The position numbers were made by a program, and so were the translations under genes. Below are positions 16,130-25,459 of a stretch of 64,000 bases of DNA, one piece after another (position 1 is the stretch's first letter; each line of letters opens with the position of its first letter). The notes under the pieces are model-generated. The model had not been told where the DNA came from and searched no databases. It was given only the letters and a program-made list of their open reading frames with translations. The DNA is taken from the NCBI RefSeq assembly GCF_000695625.1, contig NZ_JMQI01000073.1, positions 124,001 to 188,000 of the forward strand, written 5' to 3'. Origin of the DNA: Amycolatopsis rifamycinica (lineage in GTDB: Bacteria > Actinomycetota > Actinomycetes > Mycobacteriales > Pseudonocardiaceae).

Positions 16130-17863
16130 ATGGCTACCGTGGCAGAACAACTGGTCAGGACCCTGCGTGACGCCGGGGTCGAGCGCATCTACGGCATCGT
16201 CGGGGACAGCCTGAACCCGATCGTCGACGCCGTCCGCCGCACCGACGGCATCGACTGGGTCCACGTCCGCCACGAGGAGACCGCCGCCTTCGCCGCCGCG
16301 GCCGAAGCGCAGGTCACCGGCAAGCTCGCCGTCTGCGCGGGCAGCTGCGGCCCGGGCAACCTGCACCTGATCAACGGCCTGTTCGACGCGCACCGGTCCG
16401 GGGCGCCGGTGCTGGCGATCGCGTCGCACATCCCGTCGAACCAGATCGGCACCGGCTTCTTCCAGGAGACCCACCCGGACCGGCTGTTCGCCGAGTGCAG
16501 CCACTTCAGCGAGGTCGTGGCGGACCCGGCCCAGCTGCCGCGCCTGCTCCGGATCGCCACGCAGGCCGCCGTCGGCAAGGGCGGCGTCGCGGTGCTGACC
16601 ATCCCGGGCGACCTGGCCGACCGCAAGGCCACCGGCCCGCTCACCGAGCGCCTCCCGCTGGTGACGCCGTCGCCCGCGGTGCCTTCCGCGGAAACCGTCC
16701 GGGAACTCGCCGGCCTGCTGAACTCCGGCGAGAAGGTGATGCTGTTCGCCGGCGCGGGCGTCCGCGGCGCGCACGACGAGGTGATGGCGCTGGCGGAGAA
16801 GCTCGCCGCGCCGGTCGGGCACTCGCTCGGCGGCAAGGAGTGGATCCAGTACGACAACCCGTTCGACGTCGGCATGAGCGGCCTGCTCGGCTACGGCGCC
16901 TGCTACGACGCGATGCACGAGGCCGACCGGATCGTGCTGCTGGGCACGGACTTCCCGTACGACAACTTCCTCCCGCAGGCGCGCACGATCCAGCTCGACC
17001 ACGACGCCTCGCGCCTCGGCCGCCGCACGCCGCTGGACCTGGCGGTGCACGGCGACGTGCGGGAGACGCTGCGTGCGCTATTGCCGCTGCTGCGGCCGCG
17101 CACCGACCGGGCGTTCCTGGACCGGATGCTGCGTGAGCACGTGCGGAAGCTGGAGAAGGTCGTCGGCGCGTACACGACGAAGATCGAGCACCGACGTCCG
17201 ATCCACCCCGAGTACGTCGCTTCGGTGCTCGACGAGGTCGCCGCCGACGACGCGGTGTTCACCGTCGACACCGGGATGGGCAACGTCTGGGCCGCCCGCT
17301 ACCTGACGCCGAACGGGCGCCGCCGCGTGCTGGGTTCGTTCCGGCACGGCAGCATGGCGAACGCGCTGCCGCACGCGATCGGCGCCCAGCTCGCCCAGCC
17401 GGGCCGCCAGGTCGTGTCCCTCTCCGGCGACGGCGGGCTCGCGATGCTGATGGGCGACCTGCTGACGCTGCCGGCCTACGACGTCCCGGTGAAGGTGGTC
17501 GTGTTCAACAACGCCACCCTGGGCATGGTGAAGCTGGAAATGCTGGTCGACGGCCTCCCGGACTTCGGCACCGACCACGCCCCGGTGAACTTCGCGGCGA
17601 TCGCGGCGGCGTGCGGTGTGTTCTCCGAGCGCGTCGAGGACCCGGACGACGTGCGCGGCGCGCTGGAGAAGGCGTTCGCCCACCCGGGTCCGGCGGTGGT
17701 CGAGGTGGTGACGGACCCGAACGCGCTGTCGATCCCGCCCCGCATCACCGGTGAAATGGTGCGCGGATTCGCACTGGGCGCGACGAAGACGGTGCTCAAC
17801 GGGGGTGTGGGGAAGATGGTCGACCTGGCGCGCGCCAACCTGCGCAACACCCCGCGGCCGTAG
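16130..17863 (+). CDS. poxB: Pyruvate dehydrogenase (quinone) / pyruvate oxidase, thiamine diphosphate-dependent
   Basis: 577 residues. Start ATG at 16130; GTG at 16139 has better spacing to the GGTGGAGG box and is an alternative. The three-domain ThDP-enzyme fold is complete. The N-terminal PYR domain has RIYGIVGDSLNPIVDAVRR and the catalytic Glu in VRHEETAAFAA. A central FAD-binding region follows. The C-terminal PP domain carries the ThDP motif SLSGDGGLAMLMGD ending in FNN. GDSLN is characteristic of PoxB rather than acetolactate synthase. The reaction is oxidative decarboxylation of pyruvate to acetate and CO2 with electrons passed to membrane quinone. A strong terminator follows, so it is probably monocistronic. 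Confidence 0.9.
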   Translation: MATVAEQLVRTLRDAGVERIYGIVGDSLNPIVDAVRRTDGIDWVHVRHEETAAFAAAAEAQVTGKLAVCAGSCGPGNLHLINGLFDAHRSGAPVLAIASHIPSNQIGTGFFQETHPDRLFAECSHFSEVVADPAQLPRLLRIATQAAVGKGGVAVLTIPGDLADRKATGPLTERLPLVTPSPAVPSAETVRELAGLLNSGEKVMLFAGAGVRGAHDEVMALAEKLAAPVGHSLGGKEWIQYDNPFDVGMSGLLGYGACYDAMHEADRIVLLGTDFPYDNFLPQARTIQLDHDASRLGRRTPLDLAVHGDVRETLRALLPLLRPRTDRAFLDRMLREHVRKLEKVVGAYTTKIEHRRPIHPEYVASVLDEVAADDAVFTVDTGMGNVWAARYLTPNGRRRVLGSFRHGSMANALPHAIGAQLAQPGRQVVSLSGDGGLAMLMGDLLTLPAYDVPVKVVVFNNATLGMVKLEMLVDGLPDFGTDHAPVNFAAIAAACGVFSERVEDPDDVRGALEKAFAHPGPAVVEVVTDPNALSIPPRITGEMVRGFALGATKTVLNGGVGKMVDLARANLRNTPRP

Positions 17864-17876
17864 CCCGGACCCGACG

Positions 17877-17911
17877 GCGGGTGCGGTCCATTGTGGACCG
17901 CACCCGCTTTT
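17877..17911 (+). terminator. Rho-independent terminator after poxB
   Basis: A perfect 14-bp stem, GCGGGTGCGGTCCA with TGGACCGCACCCGC, closes a TTG loop and is followed by TTTT (17908-17911). It starts 13 bp after the poxB stop. The loop-proximal part is a TCCA-TTG-TGGA element of the recurrent palindrome family. Confidence 0.85.
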
Positions 17912-18044
17912 GCGTCCCGCCTCCGGCCGGTCCGGCTACACACGGTGGTGATCGACCACTCGTTCGGCTGCTGGGGCGGCGGCGGGGTTGCCTCCTACCG
18001 TCGAGGGAGTGCTCGCCGTAGGCGTCGTGGGAGGTGTGACCGGC

Positions 18045-19208
18045 GTGCTCGTGGCCCTCCAGCAAACCGGCGAAGACCGGCCGCTCCCACCGGCGGCGGA
18101 GCACGTGGTGGCGTTGCTGCGATCGTGGGGCCCGGGCCCCCAGCACCTGCCGGGGCTGGCACTGGCGGGCATCACCCTGCCGACCCGGCTGGGGCCCCGG
18201 TTCGTGGACGCACTGGTGTTCACCAGGTGCGGAGTGGTGGTGATCGCGGCCCACGAGCCGGGCCCGCCGGAGTGGCCGGGACCGGGCGACCGCACGGGTG
18301 CGGTGGTGGCGGCGGCGAAAGGGGCGCTTGCCGGGCATGAAGGGGGCCGGCATGTGACGGGGCTGGTCGCGGTGGTGCCGCCGGGGGCGGGGTCGCGGGG
18401 GAGCGAGGCCGCGCCGGGCGGTGGGTTGCCAGGCGGCGGGCCGGAGGCGGTTTCGCGGCTGGCTGGGCCCGGGGTCGCCGGGCGCGCGCACGAAACGGCG
18501 GAGGAGCATTCGCCGGGAAACGATTCGGCGGACCCGCACTCGGGCGGTCCGGCGATGGCTGGACCGGGGAGTGGTTCGGACAGCGGTGGGCCGGCGGTTT
18601 CGCAGCTGAGTGAGCCGGCGGCGGCCACAGAAGCGCGCTCAACCGGGCCAGAATCCGATCAGCCGAACAGTGCGGCAGCCGAGCCGGCCCCGAACGTGTC
18701 CAGCCGAGAAGTCACCTTACCGGAAGACCCCGCGCATCCCTCGGTCCTCCACTGGCCCGACCCGCACCCCGTCCCCGGGGTCGCCGTCGTCCTCGCCGAT
18801 CCGCGGGGGCTGCGGCGGATCATCGCGCAGCACAACCGGTGGCGGACCGTCTGGTCCGCCGATGACGTCCTCGACGCCTGCTACGCCCTTTCGCTCGCGC
18901 ACCTCGCCCCGCCCCGGGCCGCGCTCATCGCCGAGGGGTTTCCCGCGCGGCTTCCCGTCCTCTCCCGGGTGCCGGACCGGCCCGCCGTGATCCCGGTGGC
19001 CCCGGAGCTGCCGCCGCCGCCGGCGGTGGTCGCCGAGGACGAGCCCACTGCCTGGGGCGCGCCGGCGCGGGGGCCCGTCTCGGCCGCCTTCCCGCGGCAG
19101 CGGCCGATCCGGCAGGTCCCCTGGGGGCTGCTGTTCGTGCTCGCCGTGCTCGTCGCCGTCGGGGTGGTGGCCGCCGTGTTCGTCAACCAGGTGTTCCACG
19201 GCTCCTGA
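18045..19208 (+). CDS. Hypothetical protein with C-terminal membrane anchor and low-complexity insert
   Basis: About 387 residues from the GTG at 18045, chosen because GGGAGG lies ten bases upstream; a TTG at 17988 would add 19 residues. Residues about 10-115 form a compact region (FVDALVFTRCGVVVIAAHE) vaguely like a NERD nuclease core but without its catalytic Asp/Lys pattern. Residues about 120-240 are Gly/Ser/Pro/Ala-rich and low in complexity. A second conserved-looking block follows (GLRRIIAQHNRWRTVWSADD, DVLDACYALSLAHLAPPRAA). The C-terminus is one strong membrane helix (WGLLFVLAVLVAVGVVAAVF). I do not recognise a function. The insert appears to be an expansion between two halves of one domain. 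Confidence 0.65.
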   Translation: MLVALQQTGEDRPLPPAAEHVVALLRSWGPGPQHLPGLALAGITLPTRLGPRFVDALVFTRCGVVVIAAHEPGPPEWPGPGDRTGAVVAAAKGALAGHEGGRHVTGLVAVVPPGAGSRGSEAAPGGGLPGGGPEAVSRLAGPGVAGRAHETAEEHSPGNDSADPHSGGPAMAGPGSGSDSGGPAVSQLSEPAAATEARSTGPESDQPNSAAAEPAPNVSSREVTLPEDPAHPSVLHWPDPHPVPGVAVVLADPRGLRRIIAQHNRWRTVWSADDVLDACYALSLAHLAPPRAALIAEGFPARLPVLSRVPDRPAVIPVAPELPPPPAVVAEDEPTAWGAPARGPVSAAFPRQRPIRQVPWGLLFVLAVLVAVGVVAAVFVNQVFHGS

Positions 19209-19302
19209 ACTGCCACGATCGATTCGCGTCAGCTCCGGCATCTGCACCGTTTCCGCGCGGCGTCCGCTGGGCACCTCCCGGTAGACGTGAAAGGGGTTCA
19301 CG

Positions 19303-19971
19303 ATGCCGCGCACCCGAGCGCTTGTCCTTCTCGCCGTCCTCGCCGGTTCGTCCCTCACCGGCTGCAAGCTCGCCGACGAACTCGCGTCCGGGGCCGGGCC
19401 CGTGACGCAGGCACCCGGCACCGTCGCCGCCCCGCGGATCGCGCCCGCGCAGGCGCGCAACGAACTGGCCGCGCTGAAGGTCGCCGTGCGCGGCACCATG
19501 GACGGCTACAGCCGCGACGAGTTCCCGCACTGGGACAAGGTCGACGCGAACTGCGACGTCCGGGAGCAGGTGCTCAAGCGGGACGGCAAGGACGTCGAGA
19601 CCGACGCGCAGTGCGCCGCGAAATCCGGCACCTGGGTCAGCCCGTACGACGGCGAGACCTGGCACAAGGCGTCCGATGTGGACATCGACCACATGGTGCC
19701 GCTCGGGCAGGCCTGGATCAGCGGCGCGAAGAGCTGGACGCGGGAACGGCGCGAGCAGTTCGCCAACGACCTCGTCCGCCCGCAGCTGAAAGCGGTCACC
19801 GACAACCTCAACGTGCAGAAGAGCGACAAGGCTCCCGACGCCTGGAAGCCGCCGCTGGTGTCCTACTGGTGCGCCTACGCCACCGACTGGATCGTCGTCA
19901 AGCGCAACTACGGCCTGACGATCACCGTCCCGGAGAAGAAGGCGCTGGAAACCATGCTCGACCGCTGCTAG
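19303..19971 (+). CDS. Secreted lipoprotein HNH (DUF1524/GmrSD C-terminal-type) nuclease
   Basis: 222 residues. The signal peptide ends in a lipobox, GSSLTGC, so the mature protein should be lipid-anchored outside the membrane. The nuclease core contains SDVDIDHMVPL, a conserved tract RREQFANDL, and LNVQKSDKAPDAWKPP, the His-Asn pattern of DUF1524/HNH enzymes. Four further Cys could form disulphides. This family is common in actinobacteria as exported DNases. Its stop codon TAG is shared, as the palindrome CTAG, with the convergent kinase gene. Confidence 0.85.
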   Translation: MPRTRALVLLAVLAGSSLTGCKLADELASGAGPVTQAPGTVAAPRIAPAQARNELAALKVAVRGTMDGYSRDEFPHWDKVDANCDVREQVLKRDGKDVETDAQCAAKSGTWVSPYDGETWHKASDVDIDHMVPLGQAWISGAKSWTRERREQFANDLVRPQLKAVTDNLNVQKSDKAPDAWKPPLVSYWCAYATDWIVVKRNYGLTITVPEKKALETMLDRC

Positions 19972-20720
19972 AACGAGCGGGCCGCGGCCAGCGCCCGCTC
20001 CGCATAGGACTGTCCGAAGAGGACCGTGTGGACCAGGAGCGGGAACAGCTGGTGCAGCCCGATCCGGTCGCGCCGGCCGTCGGCCAGGGGACTGACCTCG
20101 TGGTACGCGCCGAGGATGCGGTCCAGGTGCGGGCAGCCGAACAGGTGCAGCATGGCCAGGTCCGTCTCGCGGTGCCCGCCGTGGGCGGCCGGGTCGATCA
20201 GCCACACCTCGCGGCCGTCCCACAGGACGTTGCCGTTCCAGAGGTCGCCGTGCAGCCGCGCGGGCGGCTCGGCCGACGACGGGATCCGCGCGCAGGCCCG
20301 CTCGAACACCGCCGCTTCGGCCGGGCCGAACGTCCCCGCGTCCACGGCCAGCCGGACGTAGGGCAGCACGCGGTCCGACGCGTACCAGGACGCCCAGCCG
20401 CCGGCCGGGACGTTGGCCATCGGCGCCCGGCCGATCCACGCCTCCGCCGGTCCGCCCGGTGGTGGCGCGCCGAACGCCGGGGCGCCCGCGGCGTGCAGCC
20501 CGGCCAGGCCGCGGCCGAAGCGTTCCGCCGCCGGGGCCGAGGGGCGCCCGGCCGGGACGCGGTCGATGACCAGCCGGTCCTCGTCGGCACTGCGCACGGC
20601 CGGGATCGGCACCGTGCCCGCCGCGGCCAGCCAGCGCAGGCCCGCCGCCTCGGCCGCCGTCGCGCCGGGAGCGTGGCCCCGCTTGACCACCACCTCGTCG
20701 CCGTCTCCGGACTGCGTCAT
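19968..20720 (-). CDS. Fructosamine kinase / aminoglycoside phosphotransferase-family kinase
   Basis: About 250 residues from ATG at 20720 (GTG at 20729 possible). The catalytic loop RLHGDLWNGNVLW and metal-binding LIDPAAHGG are intact, and the N-terminal half carries the nucleotide-binding lobe. The spacing fits FN3K-type protein-fructosamine kinases, which phosphorylate glycated lysines so that they can be released. A choline/aminoglycoside kinase role is less likely given the WNGN signature. It is convergent with the HNH nuclease gene and overlaps it by four bases. Confidence 0.8.
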   Translation of the reverse strand: MTQSGDGDEVVVKRGHAPGATAAEAAGLRWLAAAGTVPIPAVRSADEDRLVIDRVPAGRPSAPAAERFGRGLAGLHAAGAPAFGAPPPGGPAEAWIGRAPMANVPAGGWASWYASDRVLPYVRLAVDAGTFGPAEAAVFERACARIPSSAEPPARLHGDLWNGNVLWDGREVWLIDPAAHGGHRETDLAMLHLFGCPHLDRILGAYHEVSPLADGRRDRIGLHQLFPLLVHTVLFGQSYAERALAAARSF

Positions 20721-20774
20721 GTCCCGCACGGTACCGGCGCGCTACGGTGGTCGCCTGAACAAGGGGGAGCGACG

Positions 20775-21131
20775 GTGACGGTGCGGGTCCGGGAACTCGA
20801 ACAGCTGCTCGGAACGCTGGCGGAGGTCCAGCGTTCGGAAGCGCGCGACTACTCGTCGTTCAGCGTGCGCGGCAAGCGGTTCGGCTACTTCTGGCCGCGG
20901 ACCCGGACCGTCGGCCTCAAGCAGACCGTCTCCGAGCAGCTGGCGCTGGTCTCGGAACGACCGGACGTGTTCGAGGTGCAGTTCACCGCCGGCGGCTTCG
21001 GCTGGGTGGTCGTCCACCTCGACGGCATCGACGCCGACGAGCTCGCCGAGCTCCTCTACGAGGCCTGGCGGCTGTCGGCCCCGGAGGAGCTGGTGTCGGA
21101 GGTGCCCTTCACCAGGATCGCCCGCGCGTAG
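20775..21131 (+). CDS. MmcQ/YjbR-like small protein
   Basis: 118 residues from GTG at 20775 with AAGGGGGAG upstream. The pattern GKRFGYFWPRTRTVGLKQ and the C-terminal ELLYEAWRLSAPEEL fit the MmcQ/YjbR fold, a CyaY-like alpha/beta fold often annotated as DNA-binding without proof of function. Its last 76 bp overlap the convergent acetyltransferase gene on the other strand. Confidence 0.6.
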   Translation: MTVRVRELEQLLGTLAEVQRSEARDYSSFSVRGKRFGYFWPRTRTVGLKQTVSEQLALVSERPDVFEVQFTAGGFGWVVVHLDGIDADELAELLYEAWRLSAPEELVSEVPFTRIARA

Positions 21132-21910
21132 AGCAGGTCGAACCCCTGGCGCTGCGCGTTCTGGTGCGACTTCGACCCGGGCTGCGTGGTGACGACGGCC
21201 AGGTCGCACCCGGCCTCGGCGGCCGCCGCGAGCCGGGCCCGCAGCAGGGCCGTCTGGACGCCGCGGCGGCGGTGGGCGGGCACGGTCGCGGCGCCGCCGA
21301 ACTGCGCGATCCCCTCGGTCACGCGGAAGCACGCACCGCCGGCGAACTCGCCGTCCCGCTCCGCGACGTACCGCCGGACCCCGGCCATGTCGCGCAGTGC
21401 GTTCCGCAGGAGCTCACGGGGGAAGTGCTCGTTCGAGGGCAGCCCCTGGTCGTCGGCGACCGCGGACGCGTCGGCCATCGCGGACAGCCAGGCCTCCAGT
21501 TCGTCGTCGCGGCAGAGCCGGACGTTCCCGGGGAACTCGCCGGCACCCACCCGCCGCCCGAGCACGTTCTCGTACGACTCGAGCCGGTAGCCGCGCGCGG
21601 TCAGGAACGCCCCCACCGCCGAGTCGGCGAGCTGGGAAAGCTCGACCTGCACCGGCGCGCCCAGCTCGGCGAAGGCCGCTTCGACCTCGTCGAGGCCTTC
21701 GGGCAAGCCCGCGAAACCCAGGCCGGCGATCTTGGTGAAGGGCGAGCCCGCCTCGGCGAAGGTCGCGACGCCACCGGCGAGCGGGCGCCTGAACCCGGCA
21801 CCACCCGTCCGGGCCCGTGTCGCGTCGCTGCAGGCCGCGACGAACCGCGCCTCCGCGCGTTCGATGCGCTCGGCCAAGGCCGTGTCACAGAAGAGCCGTT
21901 CCCCGTCCAC
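21056..21910 (-). CDS. GNAT-family N-acetyltransferase
   Basis: 284 residues from GTG at 21910. The C-terminal GNAT domain has the acetyl-CoA loop VPAHRRRGVQTALLRARL and the segment TTQPGSKSHQNAQRQGF typical of the fold's last strands. The N-terminal half is a degenerate, GNAT-like module, as in two-domain enzymes of this type. The C-terminal tail (about 15 residues, Ser-rich) is encoded opposite the 3' end of the MmcQ-like gene. The substrate is unknown. It lies 41 bp downstream of the metallopeptidase gene on the same strand and may be co-transcribed. Confidence 0.82.
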   Translation of the reverse strand: MDGERLFCDTALAERIERAEARFVAACSDATRARTGGAGFRRPLAGGVATFAEAGSPFTKIAGLGFAGLPEGLDEVEAAFAELGAPVQVELSQLADSAVGAFLTARGYRLESYENVLGRRVGAGEFPGNVRLCRDDELEAWLSAMADASAVADDQGLPSNEHFPRELLRNALRDMAGVRRYVAERDGEFAGGACFRVTEGIAQFGGAATVPAHRRRGVQTALLRARLAAAAEAGCDLAVVTTQPGSKSHQNAQRQGFDLLYARAILVKGTSDTSSSGADSRQAS

Positions 21911-21951
21911 GTCCCCACAGTGGCGGACGCGGACGGGGAACACCAACCGGT

Positions 21952-24036
21952 TTATCCCTCCACGCGGTGCGCCGCCCAGAACGACGTCAGGTCGGTCGAC
22001 CCGGCCGCCGCCTGCGCCGCGGCCTTGAACTCCGCCGTGGTCGACACGCCGTACCAGTGCGACTGGGCGTACGACCTGAGCAGGTTCGCCATCGCCGTGT
22101 CGCCGATCAGCCGCCGCAGGTCGTGCAGGGTGCACTTGCCGTAGTTGTAGACCACCGTGGAGTACCGGGACGAATGCGCGTCCCAGTAGGCCATCGAGTT
22201 GGTCAGCTTCTCCGCGCTCGACTGCCACGTGATGCCGCAGCCGCTGCCGGTGACGCCGCGGTAGAGGTCGGTGGCGTAGTCGGTGAAGCTCTCGTCCAGC
22301 CACGGGGAGTTGTACTCGTCGTCGCCGACGATCCCGTAGAACCACTGGTGGGCGATCTCGTGCGGCAGCGCCACGTTCGACACCAGGTCGAGCACGAAGC
22401 CGGGGTACTCCATGCCGCCGAACCAGAAGTTGTTGTCCAGCACCACGTCCAGCTCACCGTACGGGTAGTCGCCGAAGCGGCCGGAGTGGACGTCGACGGA
22501 GTCGGCGGCCAGCGACAGCATCGAGTTCGCGCTGCTGGTGGAGATCCCGCTGACCGAGTAGACGTTGACGCGCACGCCCTTGCCGGACGTCGTCGCGATC
22601 TTCGCGAACGGCCCGGCGGCCCAGGCGAAGTCGCGCACCTTCGAAGCCACGGCGTGCGTGGTGGTCGTGCTGCCGCTGGTCGTCTCGGCCGACGTGCCGG
22701 TGGCCGGCGTCAGCAGCGACGCCGGGTGCACGAGCGTGACGTCGAAGTCGCTGATCACCGTGTAGAACGACTCGCCGTTGTTGGTGTACGGGTCGAGGTG
22801 CCAGCCCGCGCCGTCGCGGACCGCGAGCACCGGCAGCGCGTTGCCGATCATGTTGTACGCGCCGTCGTGGCCGAACCGGTCGGCACCGCTGGGCACGACG
22901 ATCTTCAGGTCGAACCCGATGGTCGCCGACTGGCCCTGGGCCAGCGGCGCGGGCAGCGTGACCTTCATGGCCGTGCAGTCGACGCTGAGCGCGGACGGTG
23001 TGCCGCCGGTGACGTTCGTGACCGTGATCGGCGTCGTCGGGCAGGCGCCGTGGTAGTTGTCCCAGAGCCGCAGGTACACCTCGGGCAGCGCGGTGGCCGA
23101 GCCGTTGGTGAAGCTCACGCTCTGGTGCCCGGTCCAGGTGTCGCCCGCGGTGTTCGACGTCAGGTTCACCGTGTAGGCGGGGTTGACCGGGGTGCGCGCC
23201 GAGTCGGCGGGGGCGGCCGAAATCGTCCACGTGAAGGTGGCGCTGCCGCTGTTGCCTGCCGGGTCCTTCGCCGTCACGGTCACCGAGGACGTGCCCGCGG
23301 TCGCCGGCGTGCCGGTGATCTTGCCCGTGGCCGCGCCGATCGTCAGGCCGGCGGGGAGGCCGGTGGCGCTGTAGGAGAGCGCGTCGCCCTGCGGGTCGCT
23401 CGCCTGGATCTGCAGCGACGCGGCCTGGCCGACGGCGCCGGTCTGGGCCCCCGGCGAGGTGACGACCGGCGACTGCGGGTTGCTCGTCCCGGTCGTGCTC
23501 AGCGCGAAGTCGTCGAGGACGAAGTTGGTGGCCAGGCTGGAATCCTCGGTCCCGGTGATCTTCAGCGTCACCGTCTGGCCGAGGTAGCGGGAGACGTCCA
23601 CGGTGCGCTGGACGTAGCCGGTGTTCTTGTCCAGGTTGGAATAGCTCGCGAGCGTGTCGGAGCCCGCCTGGACCACCAGCATGTCGTACTTGGTGCTGGT
23701 CGTCGTCTCCTTGGTGTCGATGTGCGACCACCACGAGAGCGTCGCCGACGCGCAGCCGGCGGGGAGCGTCAGCGACTGGGACAGGGTGTCGGTGTGCGTG
23801 CCGCCGGTGCCGTCCAGCCAGGCGATCATCGTCCCGCCGTGCGCGGGTTCCGCCGTGGTGGCGGCGGAGATGACGCCGCTGGTCTGGGTCCACGGCGTGG
23901 TGCCGCTTTCGAACCCGCCGTTGCCGATGACCTGGTCACCGCAGACCGCGGCCGCCTGGGCGGGTGCGGCGACGGCGACGGTGCCCAGCAGGCCGATGGC
24001 CACGCCGAGCACGGCAGGAAGCACCCTCGATCTCAT
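21952..24036 (-). CDS. Secreted M1-type zinc metallopeptidase with accessory beta domains
   Basis: 694 residues from ATG at 24036 with AAAGGA nine bases upstream. A Sec signal peptide (VLPAVLGVAIGLLGTVAVAA, then PAQA) opens the protein. Residues about 30-185 are a carbohydrate-binding-like beta domain and about 190-280 a putative Ig/cadherin-like repeat (LSYSATGLPAGLTIGAATG). The peptidase domain has the zinc motif HEIAHQW (His559, Glu560, His563) and the third ligand Glu582 in DESFTDY, the exact HEXXH-X18-E spacing of family M1. The exopeptidase motif GAMEN is replaced by GGMEYPG, so aminopeptidase specificity may be altered. It presumably digests extracellular protein or peptide. Confidence 0.9.
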   Translation of the reverse strand: MRSRVLPAVLGVAIGLLGTVAVAAPAQAAAVCGDQVIGNGGFESGTTPWTQTSGVISAATTAEPAHGGTMIAWLDGTGGTHTDTLSQSLTLPAGCASATLSWWSHIDTKETTTSTKYDMLVVQAGSDTLASYSNLDKNTGYVQRTVDVSRYLGQTVTLKITGTEDSSLATNFVLDDFALSTTGTSNPQSPVVTSPGAQTGAVGQAASLQIQASDPQGDALSYSATGLPAGLTIGAATGKITGTPATAGTSSVTVTAKDPAGNSGSATFTWTISAAPADSARTPVNPAYTVNLTSNTAGDTWTGHQSVSFTNGSATALPEVYLRLWDNYHGACPTTPITVTNVTGGTPSALSVDCTAMKVTLPAPLAQGQSATIGFDLKIVVPSGADRFGHDGAYNMIGNALPVLAVRDGAGWHLDPYTNNGESFYTVISDFDVTLVHPASLLTPATGTSAETTSGSTTTTHAVASKVRDFAWAAGPFAKIATTSGKGVRVNVYSVSGISTSSANSMLSLAADSVDVHSGRFGDYPYGELDVVLDNNFWFGGMEYPGFVLDLVSNVALPHEIAHQWFYGIVGDDEYNSPWLDESFTDYATDLYRGVTGSGCGITWQSSAEKLTNSMAYWDAHSSRYSTVVYNYGKCTLHDLRRLIGDTAMANLLRSYAQSHWYGVSTTAEFKAAAQAAAGSTDLTSFWAAHRVEG

Positions 24037-24231
24037 GGAGGTCGTCCTTTCCCGGCTCCGCCCGTGGGAGCCAGGAGAAGCGTCCTCTTCGGCCCGGATG
24101 GGCGGAACCCGCCAAGAGTCGGGTTCCGCCCGCCCCCGTGCCGCTTTCGTCGTGTATGCGCGGCAACGTCCGGGTGTACGGATCTTGTACACCGCATCGC
24201 GAGCTTGGGTCCTTCCGACAGGAGGAAGACA

Positions 24232-25428
24232 ATGGCCCCGAAGTTCAAGGCGCTCACCGTGGCCGTCGGCGCGCTGCTCGCGCTGGCCGGCAGCGGGACC
24301 GCGCACGCGGCGCCGGCCGCGGACGCCACCGGCATGGAAGCGATCTTCAACACCCCGCCCGAGAACGGCGACCGCGACCACTCGATCGAAACGCGGCTGG
24401 TCCGGCTGACCGACGGCACCCCGGCCGGGGCGGAGATCCACATCTCCCTCTTCAGCTGGACGCGCCCGGCCCTCGCCGAGGCGGTCAAGGCCGCGCAGGC
24501 CCGCGGCGTCAAGGTGCGGATCGCCCTCGACGGCGCCGCGGACGACGACCCGGCCAACACCGCGATGCTGATCCTCAAGTCCGCCGGCCTCACCCAGCTG
24601 GTCTTCTGCGGCACCGGCGGCGACAACACCGGGTGCATCGCCCACGACGGCAGCCCGCACTCGATCAACCACGACAAGCTCTGGATGTTCTCCGAGACCG
24701 AGGGCAAGAAGGACGTCGTCGTCATCGGCTCGTACAACCTGACCACCGTGCAGGGCAACATGTTCAACAACGCCCTGCTCACCCACGGCGACCCCGACCT
24801 GTACGCCTTCTACCTCGGGCACATGCAGAAGATGCTGGCGCAGAAGAAGAACAACGACTACTTCGCCGACGCCGGCTACCACAAGACCCTGACCACCATG
24901 GTCACCAGCTACCTTTCGCCGCGCGCCGACTCCCGGGGCGGCGATTCCGAGGAGTTCGCCACCGACACGTGGGCGCAGCTGCTGAAGTACATCACCAAGT
25001 ACGAAACCGGCTGCTCGCTCAACGTCGTCCAGGCCAACATCGCCGACTCGCGCACCCCGGTCGTCGACGAGCTGGTCCGCATCGGCAAGCTGGGCTGCAA
25101 GGTCCGGATCGTCTACGACGACATGGGCACCGCCGCGCTGAGCGCCCTCAAGGGCAAGGCGAACGTGACGCTCAAGAAGTTCCACACGACGGCGAACGAC
25201 CGCGAGATCACCGTGCACTCGAAGTACATGCTCTACACGGGCAACTACAGCGAGAAAGCCGGCCGCTCGCTGGTCTTCACCGGTTCGCACAACATCTCCG
25301 GCGCGGCCCTGCGCGACAATGACGAAATCCTCATCAAGGTGGAGAACGCCGCGATCAGCGCCGCCTACCAGGACAACTTCGGCACCATCCTGGGCCGCGC
25401 CAAGTGCACGCCCCCGGCCACCTGCTGA
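24232..25428 (+). CDS. Secreted phospholipase D-like protein
   Basis: 398 residues from ATG at 24232 with a strong AGGAGGAAG site. The signal peptide (VAVGALLALAGSGTAHAA) indicates export. Two PLD half-motifs are present: INHDKLWMF (His147, Lys149) with GSYNLT, and VHSKYMLYTG (His329, Lys331) with GSHNIS. In both, the Asp of the canonical HxK-x4-D is replaced (Ser/Glu and Thr), while the downstream GSxN pattern is kept. It therefore belongs to the PLD superfamily; lipase, nuclease or another phosphodiester activity cannot be separated from sequence. It is divergent from the metallopeptidase. Confidence 0.87.
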   Translation: MAPKFKALTVAVGALLALAGSGTAHAAPAADATGMEAIFNTPPENGDRDHSIETRLVRLTDGTPAGAEIHISLFSWTRPALAEAVKAAQARGVKVRIALDGAADDDPANTAMLILKSAGLTQLVFCGTGGDNTGCIAHDGSPHSINHDKLWMFSETEGKKDVVVIGSYNLTTVQGNMFNNALLTHGDPDLYAFYLGHMQKMLAQKKNNDYFADAGYHKTLTTMVTSYLSPRADSRGGDSEEFATDTWAQLLKYITKYETGCSLNVVQANIADSRTPVVDELVRIGKLGCKVRIVYDDMGTAALSALKGKANVTLKKFHTTANDREITVHSKYMLYTGNYSEKAGRSLVFTGSHNISGAALRDNDEILIKVENAAISAAYQDNFGTILGRAKCTPPATC

Positions 25429-25459
25429 GTGGTAGGCCGGTGCTGACCCGCCTTGCCAC

